A stretch of DNA of 64,000 nucleotides from Serripes groenlandicus (taxonomy: Eukaryota; Mollusca; Bivalvia; Cardiida; Cardiidae), in the NCBI GenBank assembly GCA_031761405.1, contig JASEVX010000001.1, positions 113,695,516 to 113,759,515 of the forward strand. The letters run 5' to 3'. Numbering within the stretch: the stretch's first letter is position 1; each line of letters begins with the position of its first letter. The notes below the pieces were generated by a model that worked only from the letters and a program-made list of their open reading frames with translations, did not search any database and had not been told where the DNA came from. Positions 26,701-41,700 of the stretch are shown one piece after another. The position numbers were made by a program, and so were the translations under genes.

Positions 26701-29700
26701 CGGTCGGTCGGAAGCCATATTTTGTCCGGCCTATTTCTTACAAACCACTGGGTGGAATTCAATAAAATTTTACATGAAGCTTCTATACTAATAAGAGATA
26801 TGCATATCCTAAAGGTCTTACAATTGCATGTTATTTTACAGAGTTATGGCCCTTTTACTTATTAAGTTATGGTGAAGGTTAAGGTGCTGTTTTGGGGGTA
26901 TTTATCATCTTCAGTGATATTTCTAGTTAACAATGTTTTCAACTGTTATTAATAGTTTTTCTTTCATTTATACAGATTTTCCATATTTTGGCTTTAATAG
27001 ACATTCTTTTTATCATTGGCTGCAGGTTTGTTGAATGTGAAAAAAGGATAAATTATATTTCAGAAAAAAACAAAAACAAATTCCAATACATTGCCATCAG
27101 AAACAGCTGAATCAGAACAGACAAAACCTGCTGACACATCCGAGGATTATGATTTTGACATTCAGTCAGAAAATACATTTGAGAACATACTGAAAGTAAG
27201 TCCATTTAACTTGTAAATGTTTGAAAGAAGATTGCTTCTCAACTGTCTTTAAATTAAATATTTCAAATGGCTATACTACTTATTTCCTTCTTTTCCAGCC
27301 TATTTAATGTAGGAACACACTTTTTATACACCTTTGTGATGTTACAAGTAGTGTAACATGTGTTATATATTATTAAACTGATATATTATGTGAGAAATTG
27401 CTTCAAAATAAAGGATATTCCAAGATGATTAGTTGGTTACCTTCTTAAATACTTTTTGAATTCGTTTATTAATATAACTTTGCCAAACTATCAATATGCC
27501 ACTATTTTTTTGTTGAAAGTGTTTTTAGCTCACCAATGCACGAAGTGCAAGGTGAGCTTTTGTGATCGCTCACTGTCCGTCGTCGTCGTCGTCCGTCCGT
27601 TCACATTTTCCTACAAACGACTTCTTCTCCTACACCAATTAACCAAATTCAAAATAATTTTACAGGAATGTTCCTTTGGTGGATCTCTTTCAAACTTGTT
27701 CAAAAAATTCTATTCCATGCAGAACTTTGGCTGCCACGGCAACAAAAAAGGGGAAATTAACCAAAACTTAAAAAATCTTCTTGTCTGAAAGTAGAAGGCC
27801 CATGCCTTTGATATTTGGTATGTAGCATCATCTAGTGAACCTCTACCAATATTGTTCAAATTATAGCCCTGGGGTCAAAAATGATCCCTTCCCGGGGGTC
27901 ACTTGTTTAACATAGACTCATATAGGGGAAAAACTTTAAAAATCTTCTTGTCTAAAAGTAGAAGGCGCATGCCTTTGATATTTGGTATGTAGCATCATCT
28001 AGTGAACCTCTACCAAGATTGTTCAAATTATAGCCCTGGGGGTCACTTGTTTTACAAAGACTCACATAGGGGAAAAACTTTAAAAATCTTCTTGTCTGAA
28101 AGTAGAAGGCCCATGCCTTTGATATATGGTATGTAGCATCATCTAGTGAACCTGTACCAAGATTGTTAAAATTATAGCCCTTGGGTAAAAAATGACCCCT
28201 CCCCGGGGGTCACTTGTTTAACATAGACTCATATAGGGGAAAAACTTTAAAAATCTTCTTGTCTAAAAGTAGAGGCCCCAAGACTTTGAGATTTGGTATG
28301 TAGCATCATCTAGTAGACCTCTACCAAGATTGTTCAAATTATAACCCTGGGGTCAAAAATGACCCCTCCCCGGGGGTCACTTGTTTAACAAAGACTCATA
28401 TAGGGGAAAAACTTTAAAAGTCTTCTTGTCTAAAAGTAGAAGGCGCATGCCTTTGATATTTGGTATGTAGCATCATCTAGTGAACCTCTACCAAGATTGT
28501 TCAAATTATAGCCCTGGGGTCAAAAATTACCCCTCCCTGGGGGTCACTTGTTTTACAAAGACTCATATAGGGGAAAAACTTTAAAAATCTTCTTGTCTGA
28601 AAGAAGAGAACATAGGCCTTTGATATTGGGTATGTAGCATCATCTAGTGAACGTCTACCAAGATTGTTCAAATTATAGCCCTGGGGTCAAAAATTACTCC
28701 TCCCTTGGGGTCACTTGTTTAACATAGACTCATATAGGGGAAAAACTTTAAAATTCTTCTTATCTAAAAGTAGAAGGCCCATGCCTTTGATATTTGGTAT
28801 GTAGCATCATCTAGTGAACCTCTACCAATATTGTTCAAATTATAGCCCTGGGTCAAAAATGACCCCTCCCCAAGGGTCACTTGTTTTTCATAGACTCATA
28901 TAGGGAAAGAACACTGAAAACTTTTTAAGTTTGATTAAATCAGGTGAGCGATATAGGACCATCATGGTCCTCTTGTTTCACTATTATGTTTGTTTGAATC
29001 ATCTATTTTACTTTTTTTTTTATTAATGTGTCAATATTGTTTATTATTATCAAAAGCAGAAGAGATAATTTAGAATGTCTGTCAGTCTAATTGTCCACTT
29101 TTGTAACTTTCTATAAAAAAAATCTCCATCATGTATATATATATATGATCTTTATTTCCTCCAATATTGAAGATTACAAGAAGACAATGTAAATGAAAAT
29201 AAAAAATAACGGAATGGAGATACAATTGATAGAAAAAGAAGAAGAAAAAAAAAAGAAAAGAAAAAAAAAGAAGCAAAACAACTGTGAATGTGAATATGCA
29301 CACATGCATTCAGACATATACACGCCTCCATACTGTGTACACATTCACACACATGTACAAACATAGATACACAATATATACATGAACATGAAAACCATAC
29401 AAACATAGACAAACAATATATACATGAACACCCCCCCCCCCCCCCCCCCCCAAAAAAAACCAAACAAAACATGTACCCTATCCCCCATGCAATGAAACTA
29501 TTGCATAACTCTTAAACTGTTGGGGGAAACTTTTAAGCAGTCATAAATTAATACATTAATACTTCTAGCGTTAATAACATTAGAGATCATAAGGAAAATT
29601 ACCCAGCATAAGTAAACTCCAACGCTTAGACAATGCTTCCGAATGACATAATGATAAGGAAATTCGTCTAGACTACATGGGGCAAGGGTTAGATTTACAC

Positions 29701-32700
29701 CAATTCACATAAATAAATTACATTAATTGAGCCTAAGTGTTCGTCGTCGCTAGCAAAAAGTGTGCAACAACTTGCGACAAGTTGGAAGCGCAGCAACGTT
29801 AAACATGAGAAAATGTCCCACTTTCCGAACGTAAATGTAACAGTTCCAAACAGTGTGGAAGTACAAAATGACAGTTCGATAGAATGTTTGATAGTCTGCA
29901 TGAAGAACTTGCTCAAAATAATCATTTACTCCAAATAGAGCTCTAATCTAGTGAGTCTTACTCAAGGATTTTAACCGATCAAAAACTTGATTACTAAACT
30001 CATGACGTATTCTACGCTCAAATGCGGATCTACAAGATTGTAGACTATTACAGTCTAGTAAAATATGCTCAGTAACACTTAAATCTATATCGTGCCTATC
30101 ACGCGTACAATAAGTATCAAAAGTAAACAAGTACGCAATTAACCACGCCACAGAAAAACAAGCATACATCATACTAGGATTATGTTTTGCATAAGACCAT
30201 ATAGGATTACCAGAGAACTCCTCCTGCATTTGTCTATATAGTACAAATTTGTTTGAAGAAGTTCTCTCGTTCCATGAACTAATACACTGATTGGTTATTT
30301 TGCTGTTAACCATCCTCTTCCACACCCAAATGTCGAAAAGTCTTGCAAGACATGGTACAAATCATGTTTACGTAAAATAGAAACAATATCGGAGAAATAA
30401 CCAGTACTTCTAAGACCATTATTGAATGAACATAAATGTAGAAGGAAAAGACGTTTAGTAGTACAGTCCCTCACTAACCGACACAACTGACAGAGGAAGG
30501 TCAATTTCTTCTTATCAATTTCAGCCTGCAATGGCAGGGCGCCTAATAGGCTGAGGACAATATATGTCCTTGATCTACTTTTCATTCCCTGAATCTGTTT
30601 TAAGCATAATCTGTGTGAACTTTCCAAAATCAAGTTGTCTCGCTCAGAAAGCGACTGTAACATTTCACAACCAAAGAGCGCTCTGGGCAAAACAATAAAA
30701 AAACAAAGAAAGTCGCCCTTAATTTCCTATCTACATTTTTAGCTCACCTATGCACGAAGTGCAAGGTGAGCTATTGTGATCACATTTTGTCCGGCGTCCG
30801 TCCGTCATGCGTCGTCCGTAATGCGTCGTCAACATTTCAGCTTGTTAACACTCTACAATCTTCATGTACAAGTTCGAAACTGGGCCATATGAGGTCAAAA
30901 ACGAGGTCACTAGGTCAAATTGAAGGGAAATCTTGTAAACACTCTGGAGGCCACATTTTCAACTTGAGCATGTTGAAACTTTATCAGAATGTTTGTCTTG
31001 ATGATATGTAGGTTGACTTTTTGACCCAACATGACTCAAGTTCGAACATGGGTCATGTTGGGTCAAAAAGTCGGTCACTAGGTCAAATTGAAGGAAAATT
31101 TTGTTAACACTCCAGAGGCCGCAATTTTTGCTTCAGCAGTTTGAAATTTTGTCAGAATGTTTGTCTTAAAAATATCTAGGTCTAGTTCGAATATGGGTCA
31201 TATTGGGTCAGAAACTAGGTCACTAGGCCAAATTGAAGGGAAATCTTGTTAACACTGTAGAAGCCGCTTTTTGCTTCAGCAGCTTGAAATTTAGTCAGAA
31301 TGTTGAGCTCAATAAAATCTAGGCCAAGTTCGAATAAGCGGTCATGCCGGTTCAAAAACTAGGTCACTAGGCCAAATTGAAGGGTAATCTTGTTAACACT
31401 GTAGAGGCCACACTTTCAACTTGAGCATGTTGAAATTTTGTCAGAATGTTGAGCTGAATGATATCTAGGCCAAGTTCGAATATGGGTCATGCCGGGTCAA
31501 AAACTAGGTCACTAGGCCAAATTGAAGGAAAATCTTGTTAACACTTTGGATGCCGCATTTTTTGCTTAAGCAGCTTGAAATTAGGTCAGAATGTTTGTCT
31601 AAATGATATCTAGGCCAAGTTCGAATATGGGTCAAAACTAGGTCACTAGGCTAAATTGAAGGGTAATCTTGTTAACACTCTTGATACTGCATTTTTAACT
31701 TGAGCATGATGAAACTTTATCAGAATGTTTGTCTTGATGATATGTAAGTCAAGTTCGATCATGGGTCATGTTGGGTCAAAAAATAGGTCACTAGGTCAAA
31801 TTGAAGGAAAATCTTGTTAACACTCTAGAGGCCGCATTTTTTGCTTCAGAAGTTTGAAATTTTGCCTTAATGTTTGTCTTAAAGATATCTAGGTCAAGTT
31901 CAAATATGGGTCATGTAGGGTTGGTCACTAGGCCAAATTGAAGGAAAATCTTGTTAACACTTTGGATGCCACAATTTTTGCTTCAGCAGCTTGAAATTTG
32001 GTCAGAATGTTTGTCTGAATTATATCTAGGTCAAGTTCGAATATAGGTCATATTGGGTCAGAAACAAGGTCAATAAAGGAAAATAAATTGTTCAAACTCC
32101 GGAGGCCACATTTTTACTTTGAGCAAGTTGAAAATTTGTCAGAATGTTGTCTTGATGATATCTAGTCCATGTTGGAATATGGGTCGTATCAGATAAAAAA
32201 AATATAGATCACTAGGCCAAATGAAGGAAAATCTTGTTAACACTGTGGAGGTTGCATTCAGAATAATTGTCTTGATGTGTTTTGCATTGCAGTACATTGT
32301 ATAATTAAGGTGAGCGATCCAGGGCCATCATGGCCCTCTTGTTTACAATTGCAGATGATGAGGAAAACTTATTACATAAAATGCCTGAGCAACATCCTCT
32401 GTTTCTTGTATGAGGCTATTACCCACACACCAAGACCGAAAACTACGAGAAAATGCTCTTTTTGACTCATTAAACGTGACAACAGTGCATTTATTTGGAT
32501 TGTATTGAAATCTCCATAGACAAGAATATTTATAACAAATCAATATCATTTCTTGTAAGGCTTTGCTCGATAGAGCAAGAAGGGTCAAGTTGTCTGCAAA
32601 AGACGGGGCACATACGCTAGAGCCTAGAACTTGAAGACCTAAATTACTGTTTTCTAACTGCTCTATCAATGAGTTAATATATACAAGGTATAGGAATGGG

Positions 32701-35700
32701 GACCATACCCCACCCTGTCGCGTACCTTGTACAACTGGGAACCAGTCAGAATAAATGCCATTATACATCACACAACTGTACATATCATTGTGTATGGAAA
32801 TAACAGATTTTAACAGCTTTGGGGTGACTTGTAACTCATGTAGTGTTTAGAATAGACCATCATGCCATACTCTATGAAATACTTGTCAGGTATCTAAAAA
32901 GCAAGCAAACAATTTACTGTTAGATTCTTTGCAGTAGCTAATACTTTCTGTTAGAATGAATGAAGTCATAGTACTACCCATGTTTCGTTGAAACCCGCCC
33001 TGGAGAGGATGTAATGGTTACGCTATAGATTTTTGGAGGCGTTTGAGAAGAACATTTTCATTATAGCTTTAAAATAGAAGAGGCAATTGCCCTATAACTA
33101 CCAGTCATTTCTGGATTTACCACCACCTTTGCATAAGGTAATAATCATACCTTGTATAAGGGCTGTAGGTACATGACTATAGCAATACATTAAATCAAAT
33201 AACACAGTCACATAATGTTTTAACATTAATCCACCGTAAATGAGGTGTTTGTTCATTGCAAACCCGGTCTAGTCCACACATTTTACCATTTTTAGCTCAC
33301 CTGAGCTTTGCTCAAGGTGAGTTATTGTGATCGCCTTTTGTCTGTTGTGCGTTGTGCGTCAACTTCTTCTCCTCAGTAACCAGTGGGTCAATTGGGATGA
33401 AACTTCACAGAAAGCATCCTCTCAATGACCTCACCAGATTTCCTTCAAATTTTTGGGATCCATGCAGAATTCTGGTTTCCATGGCAACGAAATGAAAAAA
33501 ACTTCTCAAAATTCTTCTTCTTCCAAACTGGTTGGCAGATTTTCAAATAATTTTGTAGAAATGTTCCTTGGATGACCCTCTATAAGATTCCTTCAAGCCA
33601 TGTTGATTGGTCGAAAAACATGGCTGCCAGTGGGGCGGGGCTATTTTGCCTTATATGGCTATAGTGAAAACTTAAAAAATCTTCTCCTCCGAAAGTGTCA
33701 GGCCTATTTTGAAATAATTCTGTAGAAATGTTCCTTGGATGACCCTCTATCAGATTCCTTCAAGCCATGTTGATTGGTCGAAAAACATGGCCGCCAGTGG
33801 GCAGGGCTCTTTTGCCTTATATGGCTATAGTGAAAACTTAAAAAATCTTCTCCTCCGAAAGAGTTCAGCCGATTTTCAAATAATTTTGTAGAAATGTTCC
33901 TTGGATGACCCTCTATCAGATTCCTTCAAGCCAAGTTGATTGGTCGAAAAACATGGCCGCCAGGGGGGCGGGGCTATTTTGCCTTATATGGCTATAGTGA
34001 AAACTTAAAAAATCTTCTCCTCCGAAAGTGTCAGGCCGATTTTCAAATAATTTTGTAGAAATGTTCCTAGAATGACCCTCTATCAGATTCCTTCAAGCCA
34101 AGTTGATTGGTCAGAAACTATGGCTGCCAGGGGGCGGGGCTTATATAGATAAAGTGAAAATAAAATAAATCAGGTGAGCGATTCCAGGGCCATCATGGCC
34201 CTCTTGTTTAAAGTAGTTAATGCAGATAACATTTCCTCTTGAGCTATATGATCCCCATTTACTATAATCGACTCTTCTTTAATACGATTAACACATGCCA
34301 TCACGTTTTTGAAGTGCACTCTGTCATAGGAATCACTCTCCGTATCGGAGTAAAGGGTTGCAAAGTGACGACCTCATTCACGACAAATTTTCATTGGATC
34401 ACGAACAAGTAAATCGCCAAATTTAATTTCTTTAGAAACAGTTTTCTGTGATGTTTTCATCTTCGATTTGAATAATTTCCAGGATAGTGGACTATCTATA
34501 CCAGCCGCATTGTCAATGTCAGTATTGACTTGTTGAAGTTACTTAAAGAGAGACATTTCTGTGTAACTTTCGAAAACAGCTTTTTGCATCTTTGTATTCT
34601 CTGTATGAATCAAAATCATCCCCTCTTGGTCTGCCATCCCGAACCCTAACTCTGCGCTTCAATCTCATAAACGCATGGGCTTGCTTCAGGCTGACAGACC
34701 AATAGGGCTTAAGATGCGATCAGTACGACGTATGAGGAAGATGTGCAGTTGACAGATATTATTAACAATGCACTGGTATAGGCTGTCTATAAAACAGTGT
34801 ATATCACTCACTGGTAATTGATCTACACTGTTTTTCTGCCATTGACTTAAACTTATTTGATATTTTAAGAGTTCGACTTCGGACACCCTTTTCCACCTTA
34901 CTGAATGATTAAAATTGTCTTTGACACTATAAGAATATGAATTAGTTTGTAATTTAAATACAATCGGACGGTGTGAAGACACATTTAGACAGTCATCGTC
35001 AAGAATGCTACAATTTCATTAATGACAGTATCATGTCCTTGGCTTTGACTTGAATATTATTTTTATTATTCAGGAGATCAAATCAAACAGACATGAAAGG
35101 AAGGATGTTGGTAAAGGGACTGGTTACTTTGGACAATATGAAGATGATGGAGGATTGGGGCAAATTGTTTGCATCAGTCCAATTCAGGTCTTTCTCTGTT
35201 TTAACACTTTAAGGAAAAAGGAAAGTGTTGCTCAAAACAAACTTTTTATGCCCCCAGAATCACCGATTCGGTGGGTATCTAGTTTTTGGCCTGTCTGTCT
35301 GTCTGTCGAAAAAAACTTTAACCTTGACCACTACTTTTGAACCATAACAGCTACCATATTTCACATGTGTATTCCTTGTGACATGACCTTTCTGTCAGTA
35401 CCAAAATGTTTGACCTTGCGACCTTGACCTTTGACCTAGATGTTGCCATTCTCGAAAAAACTTTAACCTTGACCACTTCTTTTGAATCATAACAGGTACG
35501 GCTACCATATTTCACGTGTGTATTCCTTGTGACATGACCTTTCTGTCAGTACCAACATTTTTGACCTTGCAACCTTGACCTTTGACTTAGATGTTGCCAT
35601 TTTAAAAAAAAAACTTTAACCTTGACCACTACTTTTGAGTCATAACAGGTAAGGCTACCATATTTCACATGTGTATTCCTTGTGACATGACCTTTCTGTC

Positions 35701-38700
35701 AGTACCAAAATGTTTGACCTTGCGACCTTGACCTTTCACCTAGATGTTGCCATTCTCGAAAAAAACTTTAACCTTGACCACTACTTTTGAACCATAACAG
35801 GTACGGCTACCATATTTCACATGTGTATTCCTTGTGACATGACCTTTCTGTCAGTACCAACATTTTTGACCTTGCGACCTTGACCTTTGACCTAGAAGTT
35901 GCCATTCTCGAAAAAAACTTTAACCTTGACCACTTCTTTTGAACCATAATAGGTACGGCTACCATATTTCACATGTATATTCCTTGTGACATGACCTTTC
36001 TGTCAGTACCAACATTTTTTACCTTGCGACCTTGACCTTTGACCTAGATGTTGCCATTCTCGAAAAAAACTTTAACCTTGACCACTCCTTTTGAACCATA
36101 ACAGGTACGGCTACCATATTTCACATGTGTATTCCTTGTGACATGACCTTTCTGTCAGTACCAACATTTTTTGTTGCCATTCGGGGGGGGGGGGGGGGGC
36201 ATCAGTGTTTCACAAACACATCTTGTTTTCTTTTTTGTTCAACAATGCTTTTAACTCCTTACCCAAAGTTTTTCCAAATTATTAGATTGTATAATGATTA
36301 GTTAATGTTTTCAAAGCAGATGACTCTTACAAAAAAAATAGTGGGGGAAAATTTCTAACAAGAAGTTGCTCATAAATTTTACAATTTTCATTCAGTGTAC
36401 TTTTGTTTCTTTCAATGGAAATTTGTAGGGAACTTATTTTTTAAAGAATGTTCTTCATTATCAAGTTATATATATATATATATGTTGTTTTAATATATTA
36501 ACCGTTTACCTCATAAAGATGCTTTCAGACACATCTTCAACAAGCCACTTATGGAAACATTGTGGCAAAAGGGAGAAATTGCTCATTTTGTGCAATATCT
36601 CTTGTTACAACAATGTTTTTACAACAATGTTTTCAACTCTTAAGGATAATAACTTTTCCTTACAGAGGTTTTTTTGTTCTTTGCCTAGATATTTTCAAAT
36701 CTTCTGTCGCAGATTGTTGTATATATGGGAAAAGGTTAAAAGGATACTGATGTTTTGAATGTTATTTGATAAGCATCAGTATTAGATACTCATATAAGTT
36801 CATAATTTTTCTTAGCTAAGTTTGCTTTGTCTTTGGTAGAGCTAAAACAGTACAAACCAATCCATACATTGTTATATGATGAATTATTTTTTTCAGACAC
36901 CCTACCTTTCCAATACCAGTACACCAAAAGTTTCTAATGGGAAAAGAAAGCAGTACACTCCACTCAGTATCAGCATTATTAAAACTCCCCAGTCTGTCAC
37001 TCCTAGTAAGTTTTATATCAATCATTTATAATGTTAATCCATTGTCAAATTTCCATTTTAAAACTCTTGGTGATCAAACCCTTAAAATAAACACATATTG
37101 TTCATAGAATAAGTTTAAAAATGGAGCTAGTGGTCTAATAAAAGTTATTAAAACAGTGTTTGTGAATTTTGATCCCTACTCAACCAACATTTTTCTAATG
37201 GTTGAAAACATGTACTGTGATGACACATTTCTGTCTTCCACTAAAGTATATGTGAAAACAGCCAGTTTCTTTGGTACAATGTCATGATTGAAACTGATTT
37301 AAAAAGGACCAAAACCATGTGACTGAGTATGTTTACAGACTTCTGTCATAGTAATGAAATAGTGTAGAAGATGCATTTAACTTAAGAAATCCTAATAGTT
37401 AAAGTACATGTAAATGAACAACTTATCAGTTTCAGGAGACTACAAGAAGAGCGCGTCTAAAGACCAATCAGAGGAGGTAAGTGGAAACACACATTGAACA
37501 ACAAATTGAAATACGCTCTAATAACTAAGTGACATGTAACATGAGTAACAGTATCATATGTCAAAAAGTAAACAAATAAATATAAACTATATTCAATGGT
37601 TTATATGTTTTAAGTTTTTGTGGCGATTGGTTGACAATCGCCACAGTGCTACCAAAACAACAACAACGAAAAAAAAATTATATAGTCGTATTTGAACAAT
37701 CGGTTGGATATTTCTGCAAAGGCAATTTACTCACTTCCGTTAAACCGCCATATATATATATAGTTCCATCAGTGATGCAGGCACACGATTAATAATGATA
37801 ATGTTAGTGCTACTTTGATACCGGATTGGTACTAATATTTGAGATTTATCGAGAAAATATCTAAATAGAGTTAAACTATTTACATATTATCTTTCTTCAT
37901 GTTTGGGCAGATAATAAATATCATCGGGCGTCTTGGGTACGCTATGCAGAGTATCATGATACTCCTGTGCCTCGTTTTATTTTTACTGTAGTCAACCGTA
38001 ACCTTTTGACCTTTAACCTGATTCGGCAGGAGTTGGTTGTACTCTGATTATCTTCGTCATGATTTGGCAGATAATAAATATCATTGCGCGTTCTGCCTTG
38101 CAAATAACGACAACTCTGGTGATACTCAAATCTGGAAATTCCAAAAGGTTCTATAAATAGCTCGCGAGACCAAAAACCAGAAAAGCTTGTAAATCTCAAT
38201 ATTATAAACGCTTTATTTTGTACTTGTTTAAATATATGAAAGCGTCTAGATAATAAGACTGGTTTACAAAGGTTTAAAGGACACACGATGGCAGTGTGTA
38301 CACACGTTATGTATACACGTCTGCACGTTCTAGAGTCAATTAGCAATCAATGCTGACAGTGTAGCCTAATTGAGTTTGAAGATCTAGCATTATAATATAT
38401 GCCTATATTTTCATAAATTAAACAGTTTGGCAAATAGTGAAATTGTGCTTTTGGAGCATGTTTTGTGTTTGTTTTTGCACTCACATTATTCGAAGCAGTT
38501 TAACAACCTCAGAGACATATAAATACACTGTGACAACCCTCAATCATGCAATGTGAAGGGACTAAATTGAACAGACCTGTTTAATATCGGACATAATTGA
38601 AACAAACACCAAACTAATGGATACTGTTTTCTCTCCTTTCTTTAGTCATTTCTAAAGTGTAAAATATATTTTATCTTAATATGGCCTAACGACCTGGTGA

Positions 38701-41700
38701 TAAACATGTGATTACCCAAACAATTTAGATTACAAATAGTCATTCTAATGAGCTAAAACGGTAGTCTATCGAATACCAACTAGATTTTTCATAACTTTGG
38801 AATGGCCTAATTTTGAACACATCATGACCAATTTCAGAACGTAACTAAATAATCACCAAGACAACATTCTGGCAAACTAACATTATTCTACTGTCAAAAG
38901 ATGCAGGGTTGATACATTCTCAAATATACCCGCACCAGAGTCATCGCAAGCCCTACACCGATATACTGCTTGTTACTTTGCAGGATTTTCCATACGATCG
39001 CCACTACAGTGCCATTGGCGCTTTGATTTGACATACAATTCTGTTTCCTCTAAACAACAAGTCAGCCAAGTCAGCAGGGCAGGGTTCTCTAAGGTCATGT
39101 TCCCAGCTGTTAACATTTTACATTAAGATCCCATATATTGGACCAGTTTGTACACCCATCCATTAAGAAATTGTAGAAAGTTTGTTGAGAATAGTGGACA
39201 GTTTTAACCCTTTCCAACATAAAACAAATCTGCAGCAGACGACTTTGAAAACATCTAAGCAGAAGCACAGAAAAATAGCAATAAATGAAGAAATAATTGC
39301 TTAAAAAAAGTTATTGCAAAAGGAGATATAGCACTTTTGAGCAATTTCTCCTTTTGTCACAGTGTTTTCAGAAAGTTTCTATAAGTGGGAAAGGGTTAAC
39401 TGTAATTTTGGAACAAAGTTAAAAACTTTGCAGGCAACATAAAAGTTTTATCTTGAATTTGCTCATCATCAAACTTGGTTTACTTTTAAGCTTTATTGAA
39501 TGATATATCATAAAATTTTGAAGAAGAAAAAATGCCTTCAATTCCTTTTTAGCTCGATTATTCGAAGAATATGGTGAGCTATTACAGTCATTGGTGCGTT
39601 TGACTGTGTGTTGGCATTGGCGCTGCAACTTTGATTAAAGTTTTGCATGCAAGGCTTTTTTCTCACAAACCACAAATGCTATTGCTTTGAAACTCACATA
39701 CTTATTGGACATCATCAAATGATCTTGCAGGATAAAGTCCCAAAACTCTGTATCAGATTTTGACACAATTATACCCCTTTTTGGACTTAGAAATATTTGT
39801 TAAAGTTGTGCATGAAAGGCTTTGTCTCACAAACCACAGATGCTATTGCTTTGAAACTTCACACACGTATTGGACATCATCAAATAACCTTGCAGGACAA
39901 GTCCCAAAACTCTGCAACAGATTTTGACACAATTATGCCACTTTTTGGACCTAGAAAAATGTTGGTTAAAGTTTTGCATGCAAGGCTTTTTCTCACAGAA
40001 CACAGATGCTATTACTTTGAAACTTCACACACTTATTGGACATTATCAAATGACTTTGCAGGATAAGTCCCAAAACTCTACATCAGATTTTGACACAATT
40101 ATGCTACTTTTTGAACTTAGAAATTTTGGTTAAAGTTTTGCATGCAAGATACTTTAATAGATATACCTTAGTAACCACTATGATATTGACTTGAAACTTC
40201 ATTCATATCTTCAGGGGTGTCAGACAGTCAAGTTAGATAACTCTTGTATGAATTCAGTACAAATTATGGCCCTTGTTTAACTGACAATTTGGTTAAAGTT
40301 TGGCATGCAAGGTACTATCATGCACATATCTCATTAACCACTGTTTTCTATAGAATCAAATGGCAAATAGTCAAGCATGCTGTCTTATGGACAGCTCTTG
40401 TTATTTATGATACTTTGTATGAACTATTGAAATGCTTTATTACAGGATTTATCTTCAGATAATGAAAGAGTTGTGGATTCATTACAAAACAGGTAATCTA
40501 GTTTTTATGAGGCTATTTCTATTATTCTGTACTCTATTCATCAAATACCAGAGAGAAAGGGTAGTTAAGGTTTTAACCCTTCCTCCAAGACAACAAATAT
40601 GCAACAGATGACTAAAATACAACTACATAAGGATATGGAATATCTCAATAACTTAAAGTATATTATTATAAATAGTGAAAAACAGTGTCGCAAAAGTTGT
40701 CCACAAGATAAGAGTCTGCAATTGGGAAGGGGTCCACTTGTGGTTGATTATTACAGCAATATAAGAAACTATTACAATAATTTTACATTGATTAGATTGT
40801 GTCTTTATACAATTCAATAGTACTTCTTATAATAGTTAACTAAGGAAATGCTATGATATTGTATAACTAGCTTTCTATGGGATTATGACCAAAAAGAACT
40901 AATCATGACTTCAATTTTCGCAACATCAGTATTTACAGTATTTTGAAATTGTTCGTCTTTCTGATAATTAGTATTTAGCAAAATCTACCAATCATTGTTC
41001 TGTCCCACCAGTATTTTTAGAACTAAAGCTAGTTTTATCTTCAACTCTATTTCTTTATCATATTAACACATAGATGATATTTGAAAATTAGTGACAAAAC
41101 TGTCGCTTTCCACTTGCAGAGACGTTTTGATGCAATTGATGTAGGAAAATTGACCACGGAAAATTTTATAACAGTGTTGATGAATCATAGTTATATCATG
41201 ATAATATGAATTCATTGAAGTGTTCTTTTGCATGGAATATAAAATCTGTTCAACTAAAGATTTAAATTTGGATGTGAAAGTAATACATATTGCTTTCACA
41301 CTGTGAATATATTTATAACATCAGTTCATGTACCATTCAGTTGATATGGTCTTAAAGGGACCTGAATTCTTCTTTGATAGCAATGAGTTTTCACAACTCT
41401 GCAGCATAAAATTGAAAAACCTTCTTTGAATTCTGTAAGAAATCATTACATTTTTAAAAAAATTATCATTTGTCTAGTTGTCCTTTCCCTTTTGTATTTG
41501 AAAGAGACTATAAACAGCTTGTAACACCTTGATTTAAATATCAATAATGTGTTTCAGTGAAAAGAGTTGGATTAAGTCAAAAATTAAAGGTTCAAAGACA
41601 AAGAAAAGGACACTAATATCCTACAAACATAAGAAAAAGCCAAAGTGTAAACCACATTACAAGGACAAATCTGATTCACAATCAGAAGACAGTAATATCG

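Noticed and set aside
27921..28979. CRISPR-like regular repeat array
   Set aside because: Units are contiguous ~167-bp satellites without unique spacers, in a eukaryotic intron with mobile-element ends.
29082..29472. Minus-strand open frames rich in Phe, Leu and Gly
   Set aside because: Produced by A/G-rich and poly-C low-complexity DNA.
35074..35110. Shorter version of the exon ending at the G|GTAAAG donor
   Set aside because: It would leave phase 1 and join 36897 into an early stop; the longer exon to 35187 keeps the frame.
37954..38346. 130-residue minus-strand open frame
   Set aside because: No recognisable domain, no initiation or splice evidence, in an intron segment that looks like decayed mobile DNA; described only as part of the unassigned segment.
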